Shown here: one piece after another, positions 1 through 8,471 of the stretch
Layout: each line of letters begins with the position of its first letter
How positions within the stretch are numbered: the first letter of the stretch is position 1
From: JADFOI01 sp965218935
GTDB taxonomy: Bacteria > Acidobacteriota > UBA6911 > RPQK01 > JADFOI01
Length of the DNA: 64,000 nt
Direction of reading: 5' to 3'
NCBI GenBank assembly: GCA_965218935.1
Contig: CBDCMH010000004.1
Coordinates: 124,001 to 188,000, forward strand
Made by a program: the position numbers and the translations under genes
The notes under the pieces: generated by a model
Database searches by the model: none
What the model was told of the DNA's origin: nothing
Seen by the model: the letters and a program-made list of their open reading frames with translations, nothing else

Positions 1-2459
1 CCGAACATTTGTGCTACTTCCAATCCTGGACCGCTTTCTATATCCCCGCACTCCGCATCTGCCTGGCTCAGGAGTTTGCACCCATCTGGGCGGTCTGGAC
101 CCGGTTCCTGGGGCGCTTCGTCGACTGGGCCGAGGAAGCCGCTATGCGAGAGCTGGGTCTGATTACCTTCGACGAGATGATTCGTCTGGCGGTCAGACTG
201 CTCGAGCAGCACCCTTCCATCCGCCGGGCCGAACAGGCGAAGCTTCGAGCCTTGCTCGTGGATGAGTTCCAGGATACGGATCCGGACCAGCTTCGGCTCT
301 TCAAGGCCCTGCTGAAGCATGACCCCGACGACCCACATGAGGTCCTCGGTTTCTTCGTGGGAGACACGAAACAATCCATCTACCGCTTCCGCAGCGCCGA
401 TGTTCCCTCTATCGATGATTTTTGCCGCCGCTATGAAAGTCATACGGGATGCCAATTGAAACAGACCGAGTTTCGTCTCAAGACCAGCTTTCGGAGCGTG
501 AAAGCGGTAACCCGATTTGTAAATCACTTCTTCGAAAAAGAACTGACGCTGGCAAGCAAAGATGAAGCACTGGTTCCTTTTCGAACTGATGAGGAAGTCC
601 TTCCGGAATGGATTTTTACCGACACCGACGGCGAAGGGAGGAATTTCAACGTCGATCAGGGGCGAAGCTACGCAGCGGCCCAAACCCTGGAGATGATCCA
701 GGAGTACCTGGAGAGTTCCGCTTCGGAAAAGCCTCCCTATAAAGATATCCTGGTTCTGGTGAGAGACTGGCGGCAGGTTGATGCTCTCCTGCCGGTTCTT
801 CAGAATGCCGGAATTCCCGTCATCAGCAGCGGCGCCAAGACCTTCTATCGCCAACCGGAGGTCCTGGATCTGTTGAATCTGCTTATCGCGCTCCTTCATC
901 CTCAGGATAAACTGGCCACAGCGGCCGTCCTGCGAGGTCCTCTTCTCTATCTTTCCGATCCACAGCTCCACGACCTGCTGAAGGAAATTCCTCCTGAGCG
1001 GCTGTTTCACTCGCAACAGCCTCTTCCTGAATCTCTTCCTGAGGAAGTCCGAGCTCGGATCAAGCATCTGCGAAAACTGGCCGCAGGACGCCTCGAGTCA
1101 ACGCTGGCGGAATGGCTGGGGGAAGTCCGAGCCTTCATCCCCACGGCTCTCTACACCCAACCTGGGGACTGGGAGGGAAGACCTTTGGTCCGAATCGGTC
1201 GGGTGTTTGAGAATTTTAAGGAGGCCATGGAGATGACCGTGATTCCGCCGCTGGTCTGGCTGTTGAAGCAGCGCACCCGGGCTGCGGAAACCGGCCGGTG
1301 GGACAGTGACAACCCGGGAGAAGATATTACGGTCGCTACCGAAAACGTTGAGGCGGTACGGGTGATGACCATTCACAAAGCCAAAGGACTGGAAGGACGC
1401 TTTACTATCGTCTATGGGTGGAGTTCAGTTCTCTCCGACTTGGGAGATTCACCCGCAAAGTGGAAAAATCCGGAGGTGCTCAGCCTGACGGATGACAAGG
1501 GTCAAAAAGTGCAGGCCTTTTCCCTTCAATGGGGCCCACTCAAGATCGTCTCCTCATCCTATTCGGAAGCGTTGGAGGAGGAGCGCAAAGGCGTCCGGGC
1601 TGAGGCCGAACGCCTGGCCTACGTGGCCGTCACCCGTGCCCGTGATCGCATGGCCCTCTTGTGTCCCAGATCGAAGCACCGTCCTTTTCCGGATAGAATC
1701 CAGGACTTCATCGGCTCGGCCCGGCAGAAGATTTTGGCTGGGTCGGGTAGTGGGCATGCTGATATTTGTAACGGCCATCTGCGTTTCATCCATCGGCCCG
1801 GTTTTGAAATCACCCCTCCCGAAGTGCCCTCTCCCTCGGTGAGCCTTCAGGAGGACGTTTATCAATCTCTTTGGAAACAGCGCTACCTGGAATTCAAGTC
1901 ACACCATCCTCCACTCCTTCGCCATCCTTCCGATCCAGAACACCGGGAGGAAGGGGAGGTCCGAGAAGATCATCAATATCCCGGAAAGGTGGACCGGGAA
2001 ACCGGTCTGCTGGCCGGCCGTTTGGTACACATCTATCTCGAGCGTTATCTTCTCCAAGACGCTTTCGAGCCAGAAAACCTCTCCGCCTGTCTGAGGGAGA
2101 TTCCAGGAGAGACTTCCGATTCAAGGTTAAAGCAAGGGGTGGAGAAAGTGTTGAGTGAGTTTTACTCGGGGAAGCTGGTGGACCCCTCGGGACGACCCTA
2201 TCGGGAACGAGTCCAAAGGGCACACGTTCTGGGACGTGAAATACCCGTCTATCTCCAGGACGAGGGTCAAGCGTGGCATGGCATCATCGATCTGGTTTTG
2301 GAGGAGGAGGAGATCATCCGGGCCATCGACTATAAAACGACAACTCAACAGGATCCCCTTCCAGAAGCTTATACACAACAGCAGCGCATCTACAGCGAAG
2401 CTCTGCGGCGCCTCTTCCCCGACCAGGATGTCGCCTTTGAATTCTGGTGGCTGAGGTAG
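1..2459 (+). CDS. addA: AddA/RecB-type UvrD helicase-nuclease, 5' end missing
   Basis: ATP-dependent DNA helicase with a C-terminal nuclease, expected to process double-strand breaks for recombination. The frame is already open at base 3, so the start and the Walker A motif lie upstream of the window; about 818 residues are visible. Superfamily 1 motifs follow in order: Walker B LLVDEFQDTDP (bases ~252-284), GDTKQSIYRFRSAD (~361-400), ILVLVRDW (~748), VRVMTIHKAKGLE (~1357-1395) and LAYVAVTRARDRM (~1615). The C-terminus has the PD-(D/E)xK nuclease signature: GRLVHIYLERYL (~2017), then GIIDLVLE and IRAIDYKTT (~2281-2343). Motif order and the nuclease fit AddA best; RecB has the same architecture and is the alternative. 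Its AddB or RecC partner would be expected upstream. The helicase assignment is secure; the gene name is less so. Confidence 0.88.
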   Translation, partial: EHLCYFQSWTAFYIPALRICLAQEFAPIWAVWTRFLGRFVDWAEEAAMRELGLITFDEMIRLAVRLLEQHPSIRRAEQAKLRALLVDEFQDTDPDQLRLFKALLKHDPDDPHEVLGFFVGDTKQSIYRFRSADVPSIDDFCRRYESHTGCQLKQTEFRLKTSFRSVKAVTRFVNHFFEKELTLASKDEALVPFRTDEEVLPEWIFTDTDGEGRNFNVDQGRSYAAAQTLEMIQEYLESSASEKPPYKDILVLVRDWRQVDALLPVLQNAGIPVISSGAKTFYRQPEVLDLLNLLIALLHPQDKLATAAVLRGPLLYLSDPQLHDLLKEIPPERLFHSQQPLPESLPEEVRARIKHLRKLAAGRLESTLAEWLGEVRAFIPTALYTQPGDWEGRPLVRIGRVFENFKEAMEMTVIPPLVWLLKQRTRAAETGRWDSDNPGEDITVATENVEAVRVMTIHKAKGLEGRFTIVYGWSSVLSDLGDSPAKWKNPEVLSLTDDKGQKVQAFSLQWGPLKIVSSSYSEALEEERKGVRAEAERLAYVAVTRARDRMALLCPRSKHRPFPDRIQDFIGSARQKILAGSGSGHADICNGHLRFIHRPGFEITPPEVPSPSVSLQEDVYQSLWKQRYLEFKSHHPPLLRHPSDPEHREEGEVREDHQYPGKVDRETGLLAGRLVHIYLERYLLQDAFEPENLSACLREIPGETSDSRLKQGVEKVLSEFYSGKLVDPSGRPYRERVQRAHVLGREIPVYLQDEGQAWHGIIDLVLEEEEIIRAIDYKTTTQQDPLPEAYTQQQRIYSEALRRLFPDQDVAFEFWWLR

Positions 2460-2468
2460 CTCGTTACC

Positions 2469-2506
2469 GGATTCGGCACCTGAGGTGCCTCCTACACTCC
2501 GGAGGT
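2469..2506. repeat. Family B palindromic repeat, single unit
   Basis: Ten bases after the helicase stop comes ATTCGGCACCTGAGGTGCC followed by TCCTACACTCCGGAGG. The same core recurs at 36828-36914, 40531-40571 and 57437-57465, always between genes. Its centre, GGCACCTGAGGTGCC, is self-complementary, so it could form a hairpin in RNA and serve as a terminator or REP-like site. Confidence 0.7.
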
Positions 2507-2651
2507 CTGCAGCAAACCTAGAACTATGAAGCCGAACGGCTCTGTCCCTAAAGCAGCTTCCAACTTCCTTGTCTCCCGTCTTCTTCTTCATGGTGTATGA
2601 TGTAGCCGTTACATGGGTACACACACAGACCCTTGAAAAGGAGAGAAGCAC

Positions 2652-3140
2652 ATGCCCAGCAAGAAAATTGAGAGTGCTCTGAACCAGCAGATCCAGAGCG
2701 AGTTTTACTCAGCTTACCTTTATCTTTCGATGTCCGCCTACTGCCAAGAACTCCATCTAGGGGGGTTTGCACACTGGCTGCAGACCCAGAGCAAGGAAGA
2801 AATAGGCCATGCGATGAGGCTCTATAACTCCCTGAACAACCGTGGTGGCAGGGTGATCCTCCGGGCCATCGACCGACCTCCCGAGAGCTTCAAGTCACCC
2901 CGCCGCATGTTCGAGCAGATTCTCAAACACGAACAGGAGATCACCAAGGCAATCCACAAACTCTACAAACTCGCTCAAGACGAGAAGGATTACGCCACCG
3001 AGGTGGAACTGCAGTGGTTCATCAATGAGCAGGTCGAGGAAGAGAAAACCACCGGCGATATTCTGCAACAACTCACCCTGGTAGGAGATCAACCAGCCAC
3101 CTTGCTCATGATGGATCACCACCTGGGCTCCCGGCAGTAG
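2652..3140 (+). CDS. ftnA: Ferritin (non-haem, FtnA-type)
   Basis: Iron-storage ferritin, 162 residues, normal length for bacterial non-haem ferritins that assemble into 24-mers. The ferroxidase ligands known from E. coli FtnA are all present at the same numbers: Glu17, Glu50, His53, Glu94, Gln127 and Glu130, with the extra-site acids Glu49, Glu126 and Glu129. There is no bacterioferritin haem-ligand Met in the usual place. The start ATG has a strong AAGGAG ribosome site 9 bases upstream. It appears monocistronic, between the helicase-nuclease gene (same strand) and the convergent RND pump gene. A role in storing or buffering iron next to metal-export genes is an inference from position. Confidence 0.95.
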   Translation: MPSKKIESALNQQIQSEFYSAYLYLSMSAYCQELHLGGFAHWLQTQSKEEIGHAMRLYNSLNNRGGRVILRAIDRPPESFKSPRRMFEQILKHEQEITKAIHKLYKLAQDEKDYATEVELQWFINEQVEEEKTTGDILQQLTLVGDQPATLLMMDHHLGSRQ

Positions 3141-3180
3141 CGAGCTGCGCCCGCAGAGAATAGAAAATAGAGAAAAACTG

Positions 3181-6100
3181 TCAGTTGTCAGTTGTCAGCG
3201 GATCATCTCGCCCTACCCTTTGAGGATCCGATCCGACTTCGATCCGCTCGGCTTCCCGGGGTACATGCTGGTAGGCCGAGCTACCGAACTTGAAAAAGAG
3301 GGAGGGCAAGACCACCATGTTCAAAAGGGTGGAACTGAGCAGGCCGCCCAGAATGACCACCGCCACCGGGTAGAGGATTTCCTTACCGGCAACCCCCCGA
3401 GACAGGGCCAGAGGAACAAGAGCGAGTGCCGTGGTCAGCGCGGTCATCATCACCGGGACCAATCGCTCAAGGGTACCGCGGACAATCATTTTCTTGTCGA
3501 AGCTCTCTCCCTCATAGCGCATGAGGTGCAGATAGTGGGAGATCATCATGATCCCGTTTCTGGCGGAAATTCCCAAAAGGGTTATGAATCCCACCAGCGA
3601 GGCCACCGACAAAATGCCGTCCGTGAGGAAAATGGCGGCAACGGCTCCGATGAAACTCAAAGGCAGGGTGAGCATGATCTGAAGGGCAAGGCCCACTCGC
3701 TGGAAATGGGAGTAGAGGAGAACAAATATGGCAGTGAGGGAAATAATGGACAGCAGCAGAATTAAACGTGTAGCCTCGACCTGACTCTCGAACTGACCTC
3801 CATAGCTGACAAAATAGCCCTGCGGAAAGTCCACCTGGGCAGTCACCTTGTCACGAATCTCCTCCACCACGCTCCCCAGATCCCGTCCCGCTACATTGCA
3901 CTGGACCACGATGCGCCGCAGTCCGTTTTCTCTCAGAATCTGGTTGGGGCCCGTCCTGGTTTCGATGGAGGCCAACTGGGCCAGCGGAATGCTCCCACCG
4001 GCGGGAAGATTCACCAAAACATCGTCGAAAAACTCCAGGTTGTCCCGCCAGAAATGATCCAGACGGAGAAAAACATCGAAGCTGCGCTGCTCTTCCAGAA
4101 CCTGGGTGATGACCCTTCCATTGAGCGCTGTCTCCAGTGCCTCGGTAATCTCCCCCACCCCCAGGCCATAACGTGCCGCTTGGGTCCGATTCACCTGGAT
4201 ACGCACCTGTGGAATGGGGACCTGCGCTTCAATATAGAGATCCCTGACCCCTCCTACACCACCCATGACCTGCTCGACCTCTTCAGCCAGAGGGCGCAAG
4301 ACCGTCAGGTCTTCACCAAAAATCTTGACCGCGATCTCGGCAAAGGTCCCTGAGAGCAGATGATCGATCCGGTGAGAAATGGGTTGACCCACGTTGACAC
4401 TGATGTTCGGAATCTGATCCAGCCTCTCACGGATCTCCGCCTCAATTTCTTCCTTGGGACGACCCTCCTGCAAGGTCACGTCAATTTCGCTGTAATGGAC
4501 CCCTTCGGCATGCTCATCCAGTTCCGCGCGCCCCGTGCGACGGCCTGTCGAGACGACTTCTTCCACTTCCAGGAGAAGTTGCTCCGCCCGGGAGCCGATG
4601 TCATCCGATCGAGGAAGTGAAGTACCCGGGTCGGCGATTACGTTAATGGTGTAGCTTCCCTCATTAAAGCCGGGAAGAAAGGTCCGGCCCATCAATGGGA
4701 TAAAGGAGAGGGAGAGGAGTACCAGGAAGGCAGCCCCAATAATAATCTTCCCGGGGTGCTCCAGGGTAACCTCCAAAAGTAGGGCCTGCCCCCGCTTGAG
4801 CTGTCGTACCAGCCAACCATCTTCCCTTCGCTCCAGGAGCTTGGAGCGGCCCAGGAAGTAGTAGCAAAGCACTGGCGTGAGGGTCAATGAGACCAGAAGC
4901 GAGGCCAGGATGGAGACCACGTAGGCGATACCCAAAGGGGTGAAAAGCCGCCCTTCCACTCCACTCAAAAAGAAAAGGGGCAAGAAGACCAAAATCACGA
5001 TGAGGGTGGCGAAGACAATGGAATTTCGAATCTCGCTCGAGGCCCGAAAAACAACGGTCAAAGCCGACTCGGGTCGGGACCTCCGGCGATTCTCACGCAG
5101 TCTCCGGAAGACGTTTTCGACATCCACGATGGCATCGTCCACCAGCTCACCGATGGCAATGGCCAACCCTCCCAGCATCATGGTGTTGATGGTGATTCCG
5201 AAGAATTTCATCACCACCGCGGTGATCAAGAAGGAGAGCGGGATAGCGGTCAGGGTGATGGCTGTGGTCCGGAAGTTCAACAGAAAGAGCAACAGAACGA
5301 TAAGGACCAGTACAAAAGCATGCCAAAGCGCCTCAAACACGTTGTCGACAGCCGTTTGAATAAAATCGGCCTGGCGAAAAACGGCCGGATCCACCACCAC
5401 ACCTTCCGGCAGGCCGGTCCGAATTTCCTCCAGAGCCGCCTCCACCTCCTTGGTCAGGACCAAGGTATTCACGTCCGGCTGCTTGGTGATCTGCATAATG
5501 ACCGAATGCTGCCCGTTGTAGGCGGACTCCCCTCGCTTGATCTGAGGACCAAACTGAACCCGGGCGATATCCCGAACATAAACGGGAACCGATCCGCGTA
5601 CGGCGACGACCGTGTTTCTCAGATCATCCAGTGTTTCGATCCGGCCCATATTCCGGATCAGGAACTCCTGGCCTCCCCGATTGAGAAACCCTCCCGAGGT
5701 GGCGGAATTGGAGAAGCCGATGGCCGTCTCCACCTCCGCCAGACTGATGGAGAAATCTCTCATTCTTTGGGGGTTCACCAAAACCTGATACTGCCGCACC
5801 CCGCCTCCCATGTTGACCACCTGAGCCACTCCCGGTATGGCCAAAATCCGAGGGCGGATGGTCCAATCGGCCAGCGTCCGAAGTTCCAGATCAGAAACGC
5901 TTTCCTCTTCAGCCCGCATGCTGATGAGATGAATCCCTCCCATAATGGAGCTGATAGGTCCCATCACGGGAACGACTTCGGGCGGAAGCTGAGCCGATGC
6001 CAGCTGCAGCCTCTCGTTGACAATCTGTCGGGCGATGTAAATATTCGTATCCCAACCAAATTCAACCCAGATGATGGAAAGCCCCGGTGCCGATTGCGAG

Positions 6101-6348
6101 CGCACTCGCTCCACATTGGTGGCTCCATTGAGAAGGGTTTCCAAAGGAAAGGTGACGAGGCGCTCCACCTCTTCGGGTGCCAGACCATGGGACTCGGTCA
6201 TGACCGTCACCATGGGACGATTAATATCCGGCAGCACATCGATCGGCAGATTGACACTCACGTAGATTCCGTAAACCACCAGGAAGGCGGATGCGGCAAC
6301 GATCAGGAGCCGATTTTGAAGCGAGAAACGGATGATGGCATTTAACAT
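3181..6348 (-). CDS. CzcA/CusA-type heavy-metal RND efflux pump
   Basis: Inner-membrane proton antiporter of the RND superfamily, 1055 residues, full family length. A first membrane helix lies at about residues 10-30 (LLIVAASAFLVVYGIYVSV), followed by a large periplasmic loop, helices 2-6 from about residue 340, a second periplasmic loop and helices 8-12 at the C-terminal end. The heavy-metal subclass is shown by GELVDDAIVDVEN near residues 402-414, the helix-4 segment that carries the acidic proton-relay residues, and by the N-terminal LPIDVLPDI. The exact ion cannot be read from the sequence; helix 4 matches neither the classical CzcA nor the CusA wording. It follows the FMN-binding-like gene by 73 bases on the same strand, so the two are probably cotranscribed. 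Adaptors and an outer-membrane channel lie at 11.6-15.6 kb on the other strand and may complete the pump. Confidence 0.93.
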   Translation of the reverse strand: MLNAIIRFSLQNRLLIVAASAFLVVYGIYVSVNLPIDVLPDINRPMVTVMTESHGLAPEEVERLVTFPLETLLNGATNVERVRSQSAPGLSIIWVEFGWDTNIYIARQIVNERLQLASAQLPPEVVPVMGPISSIMGGIHLISMRAEEESVSDLELRTLADWTIRPRILAIPGVAQVVNMGGGVRQYQVLVNPQRMRDFSISLAEVETAIGFSNSATSGGFLNRGGQEFLIRNMGRIETLDDLRNTVVAVRGSVPVYVRDIARVQFGPQIKRGESAYNGQHSVIMQITKQPDVNTLVLTKEVEAALEEIRTGLPEGVVVDPAVFRQADFIQTAVDNVFEALWHAFVLVLIVLLLFLLNFRTTAITLTAIPLSFLITAVVMKFFGITINTMMLGGLAIAIGELVDDAIVDVENVFRRLRENRRRSRPESALTVVFRASSEIRNSIVFATLIVILVFLPLFFLSGVEGRLFTPLGIAYVVSILASLLVSLTLTPVLCYYFLGRSKLLERREDGWLVRQLKRGQALLLEVTLEHPGKIIIGAAFLVLLSLSFIPLMGRTFLPGFNEGSYTINVIADPGTSLPRSDDIGSRAEQLLLEVEEVVSTGRRTGRAELDEHAEGVHYSEIDVTLQEGRPKEEIEAEIRERLDQIPNISVNVGQPISHRIDHLLSGTFAEIAVKIFGEDLTVLRPLAEEVEQVMGGVGGVRDLYIEAQVPIPQVRIQVNRTQAARYGLGVGEITEALETALNGRVITQVLEEQRSFDVFLRLDHFWRDNLEFFDDVLVNLPAGGSIPLAQLASIETRTGPNQILRENGLRRIVVQCNVAGRDLGSVVEEIRDKVTAQVDFPQGYFVSYGGQFESQVEATRLILLLSIISLTAIFVLLYSHFQRVGLALQIMLTLPLSFIGAVAAIFLTDGILSVASLVGFITLLGISARNGIMMISHYLHLMRYEGESFDKKMIVRGTLERLVPVMMTALTTALALVPLALSRGVAGKEILYPVAVVILGGLLSSTLLNMVVLPSLFFKFGSSAYQHVPREAERIEVGSDPQRVGRDDPLTTDN

Positions 6349-6421
6349 GTCACTTCTGAGTCGACAGCACTCAATGAGTGGGGTCTAGAACGAGTGGTTT
6401 TACCCTGAGCTGAAAATCTTA

Positions 6422-6964
6422 TCAACCCATAAAAGCGAGGAATAGGTGCATCCCGCGGTGGACCGCCCGGATGACTGCCTGGGCGCTGACTGGATTCCCC
6501 ACCAGCCGGAAGTCCTTCTCCACATCCCAGTGATCGGATGGCTTCTTCCCTTCCATCTGTGCCAGGAAGGCTTCGGACTCCAATTCCTTGTCGTCCATAT
6601 TTTCCATGATGAGAACCTTCCTGACGGAGCCATCCAGATTGTAACCCACAGCCATATCGACCCAGTCTTCGGCACCCCTGGCGTCCACCATCAACACTGC
6701 ACCGATCGACTGCATCTTACCGGTCTGGGGGTCTTTGGCAACGGCCACAAAGACGGTCAGTTCCTTGTCTGTTTCCTGAACCTCATCTCCTGAAGCTTTT
6801 TCTACCTGAAGGAGTTGCTGAGGGGTTAGCGACTTCTTGCGGCTGACGAAATTTTCGGCTTCGGGAAAGAATTTTTTCAAAGTCTCCTGCGTCAGTGCGT
6901 CGTCATGACCCCAAGCGGGAACGGTCACGAACAAAGTCAGGGAAAGCAAAAGCAGTTTTTTCAT
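6422..6964 (-). CDS. Exported FMN-binding-domain-like protein
   Basis: Protein of 180 residues with a clear signal peptide (MKKLLLLSLTLFVTVPAWG, cleavage before HDDAL). The mature part has the layout of the FMN_bind/RnfG-NqrC-type domain: GAVLMVDARGAEDW, VGYNLDGSVRKVLIMENMD, then F-x-GK-like and a distal VIRAVHRGMHLFL. In that family a Thr or Ser binds FMN covalently; no obvious S(T)GAT motif is seen here, so flavin binding is not shown. It is upstream of, and probably cotranscribed with, the RND pump, which suggests a periplasmic redox or sensor role linked to metal export. Homologues beside RND pumps are known to be annotated simply as FMN-binding proteins. Family assignment is moderate, function inferred. 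Confidence 0.6.
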   Translation of the reverse strand: MKKLLLLSLTLFVTVPAWGHDDALTQETLKKFFPEAENFVSRKKSLTPQQLLQVEKASGDEVQETDKELTVFVAVAKDPQTGKMQSIGAVLMVDARGAEDWVDMAVGYNLDGSVRKVLIMENMDDKELESEAFLAQMEGKKPSDHWDVEKDFRLVGNPVSAQAVIRAVHRGMHLFLAFMG

Positions 6965-7209
6965 AGCATGGCCCCTTTTCCTAATCAGAGATGTCTTGAG
7001 GACATTTTAGTTGTTCCGATGAAGGTATCTTACAGCCATTCTCTCGCAAACGAAACAAGGAAATCCTGAATCCTGGGGACGTCCCTCCCGTTTACCTATC
7101 GTTGTCCGCCGTGATGGATTCATCCTCACAATGGACCAGGCAACCGAGAGGACTCCCCTCTGCTATGGGTTCCTCGTCACCGGGTTTGCTGCGCTGGCGA
7201 TTTTTTAAA

Positions 7210-7238
7210 TTGACCCGTCCTCGGTTGCCCTCTACAAT
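7210..7238 (+). promoter_or_regulatory. Sigma-70-type promoter for moxR
   Basis: TTGACC at 7210-7215 and TACAAT at 7233-7238 are separated by 17 bases, close to consensus. Transcription would start near 7245, giving a very short leader before the GTG at 7253 or ATG at 7262. Confidence 0.6.
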
Positions 7239-7261
7239 AGCAGCCTTCTCCCGTGAAAAGT

Positions 7262-8272
7262 ATGACCAAAGAGGAAACATTAAGGCTTCTTAAAGAGATC
7301 GAAGCAGAGATCAACCGAGTCATCATCGGACAGGAGGAGATGGTTCGCAACCTCCTGGTGGGTCTCTTCACCGAGATCCCCTATTCTTTTAAAAAGGACG
7401 CTTCCGAGAACGGTCATCGCGGTGGCTGTGCGCATGTTCTTTTGGAAGGGGTACCGGGAGTAGCTAAGACACTGGCCGTGGTGGCTATCTCCAGTGTGGT
7501 GCACGCCAAGTTTCAGCGCATTCAGCTCACTCCCGATCTTTTGCCGGCAGACATTGTGGGGACGCGCATTTTTGACCCGGCCAAGGGAACCTTCGGTGTT
7601 GAACACGGGCCCATATTCACCAATATCTTACTGGCGGATGAGATCAATCGAGCGACCCCAAAGACCCAAAGCGCCCTGCTGGAAGCCATGCAGGAGCGTC
7701 AGGTCACATTGGGAGATAGCACCTTCAAGCTGGATGATCCCTTTTGGGTCCTGGCAACTCAGAATCCCGTTGAGCAAGAGGGAGTGTACATTTTGCCAGA
7801 GGCTCAAAAAGACCGGTTTTCCATGATGCTGCGAGTCGGCTACCCCAAGCATGAAGATGAGTTCACCATGCTGAAAACCGAGATGGGCCAAATCGAGCTG
7901 ACGCCCCTGATCCAACCCGAAGCCATCATTAAGATCCGCGAATTGGTCCGGGAAACCTATGTGGACGACCGGTTGAGAGAATACGTGGTTCGGCTGGGAA
8001 GGGCGACTCGGGATCCGGAAGCTTTCGGAGTCAAGGATATCCGGGCGGCAGTTACAGTAGGGATCTCACCGCGAGCGTACCACCATCTCCTTTCCCTTGC
8101 CAAAACCGTGGCCTTTTTCCATGAGCGAGACTACGTGATGCCAGCGGATGTGAAGGAGATTGCCATTCCGGCACTCCGTCATCGGATTATTCGAAGCGTT
8201 CAGGCAGAGGCCGCCAAACTGTCCACAGACGAGATCCTTTCAAAGATCCTTGAAGCCGTTCCCATTCCTTGA
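7262..8272 (+). CDS. MoxR family AAA+ ATPase
   Basis: AAA+ ATPase of the MoxR family (about 336 residues), chaperone-like proteins thought to help assemble or activate metal-loaded or VWA-domain complexes. Walker A is GVPGVAKT and Walker B ILLADEINRATPKTQSALLEAMQERQV, followed by the sensor-1 region WVLATQNPVEQEG and an arginine-finger helix QKDRFSMML. The ATG at 7262 is chosen; an in-frame GTG at 7253 would add three residues. Neither has a strong ribosome site, in keeping with the short leader predicted from the promoter. MoxR genes usually precede a DUF58 protein and VWA proteins; here the next gene is instead a GWxTD protein 199 bases on, so the usual partners are absent or elsewhere. Confidence 0.92.
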   Translation: MTKEETLRLLKEIEAEINRVIIGQEEMVRNLLVGLFTEIPYSFKKDASENGHRGGCAHVLLEGVPGVAKTLAVVAISSVVHAKFQRIQLTPDLLPADIVGTRIFDPAKGTFGVEHGPIFTNILLADEINRATPKTQSALLEAMQERQVTLGDSTFKLDDPFWVLATQNPVEQEGVYILPEAQKDRFSMMLRVGYPKHEDEFTMLKTEMGQIELTPLIQPEAIIKIRELVRETYVDDRLREYVVRLGRATRDPEAFGVKDIRAAVTVGISPRAYHHLLSLAKTVAFFHERDYVMPADVKEIAIPALRHRIIRSVQAEAAKLSTDEILSKILEAVPIP

Positions 8273-8471
8273 TTTCCCGGTTCGGTGCTCTGGCTGGATG
8301 ATTCACTTCATGAAGTGTGCGCAAGCGCCAAACCCAGCCTGTCTGCTGTCGAACAGCCCCAAAAGGACAAATCGTGGAATTCCTCTATCCCTGGATGATA
8401 CATTGCTTGCTTTCGTGTATAATCTATATAAATTAGGTAACCGTTCAACCGATAAGGAGCAGCGAGAAACA

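Noticed and set aside
5320..6345. Long open frame on the plus strand opposite the RND pump
   Set aside because: It is antisense to a clearly conserved pump gene, has no ribosome site and no family features.
8160..8471. Upstream extension of the GWxTD gene
   Set aside because: It overlaps the MoxR gene, and ATG 8472 has a ribosome site and begins the signal peptide.
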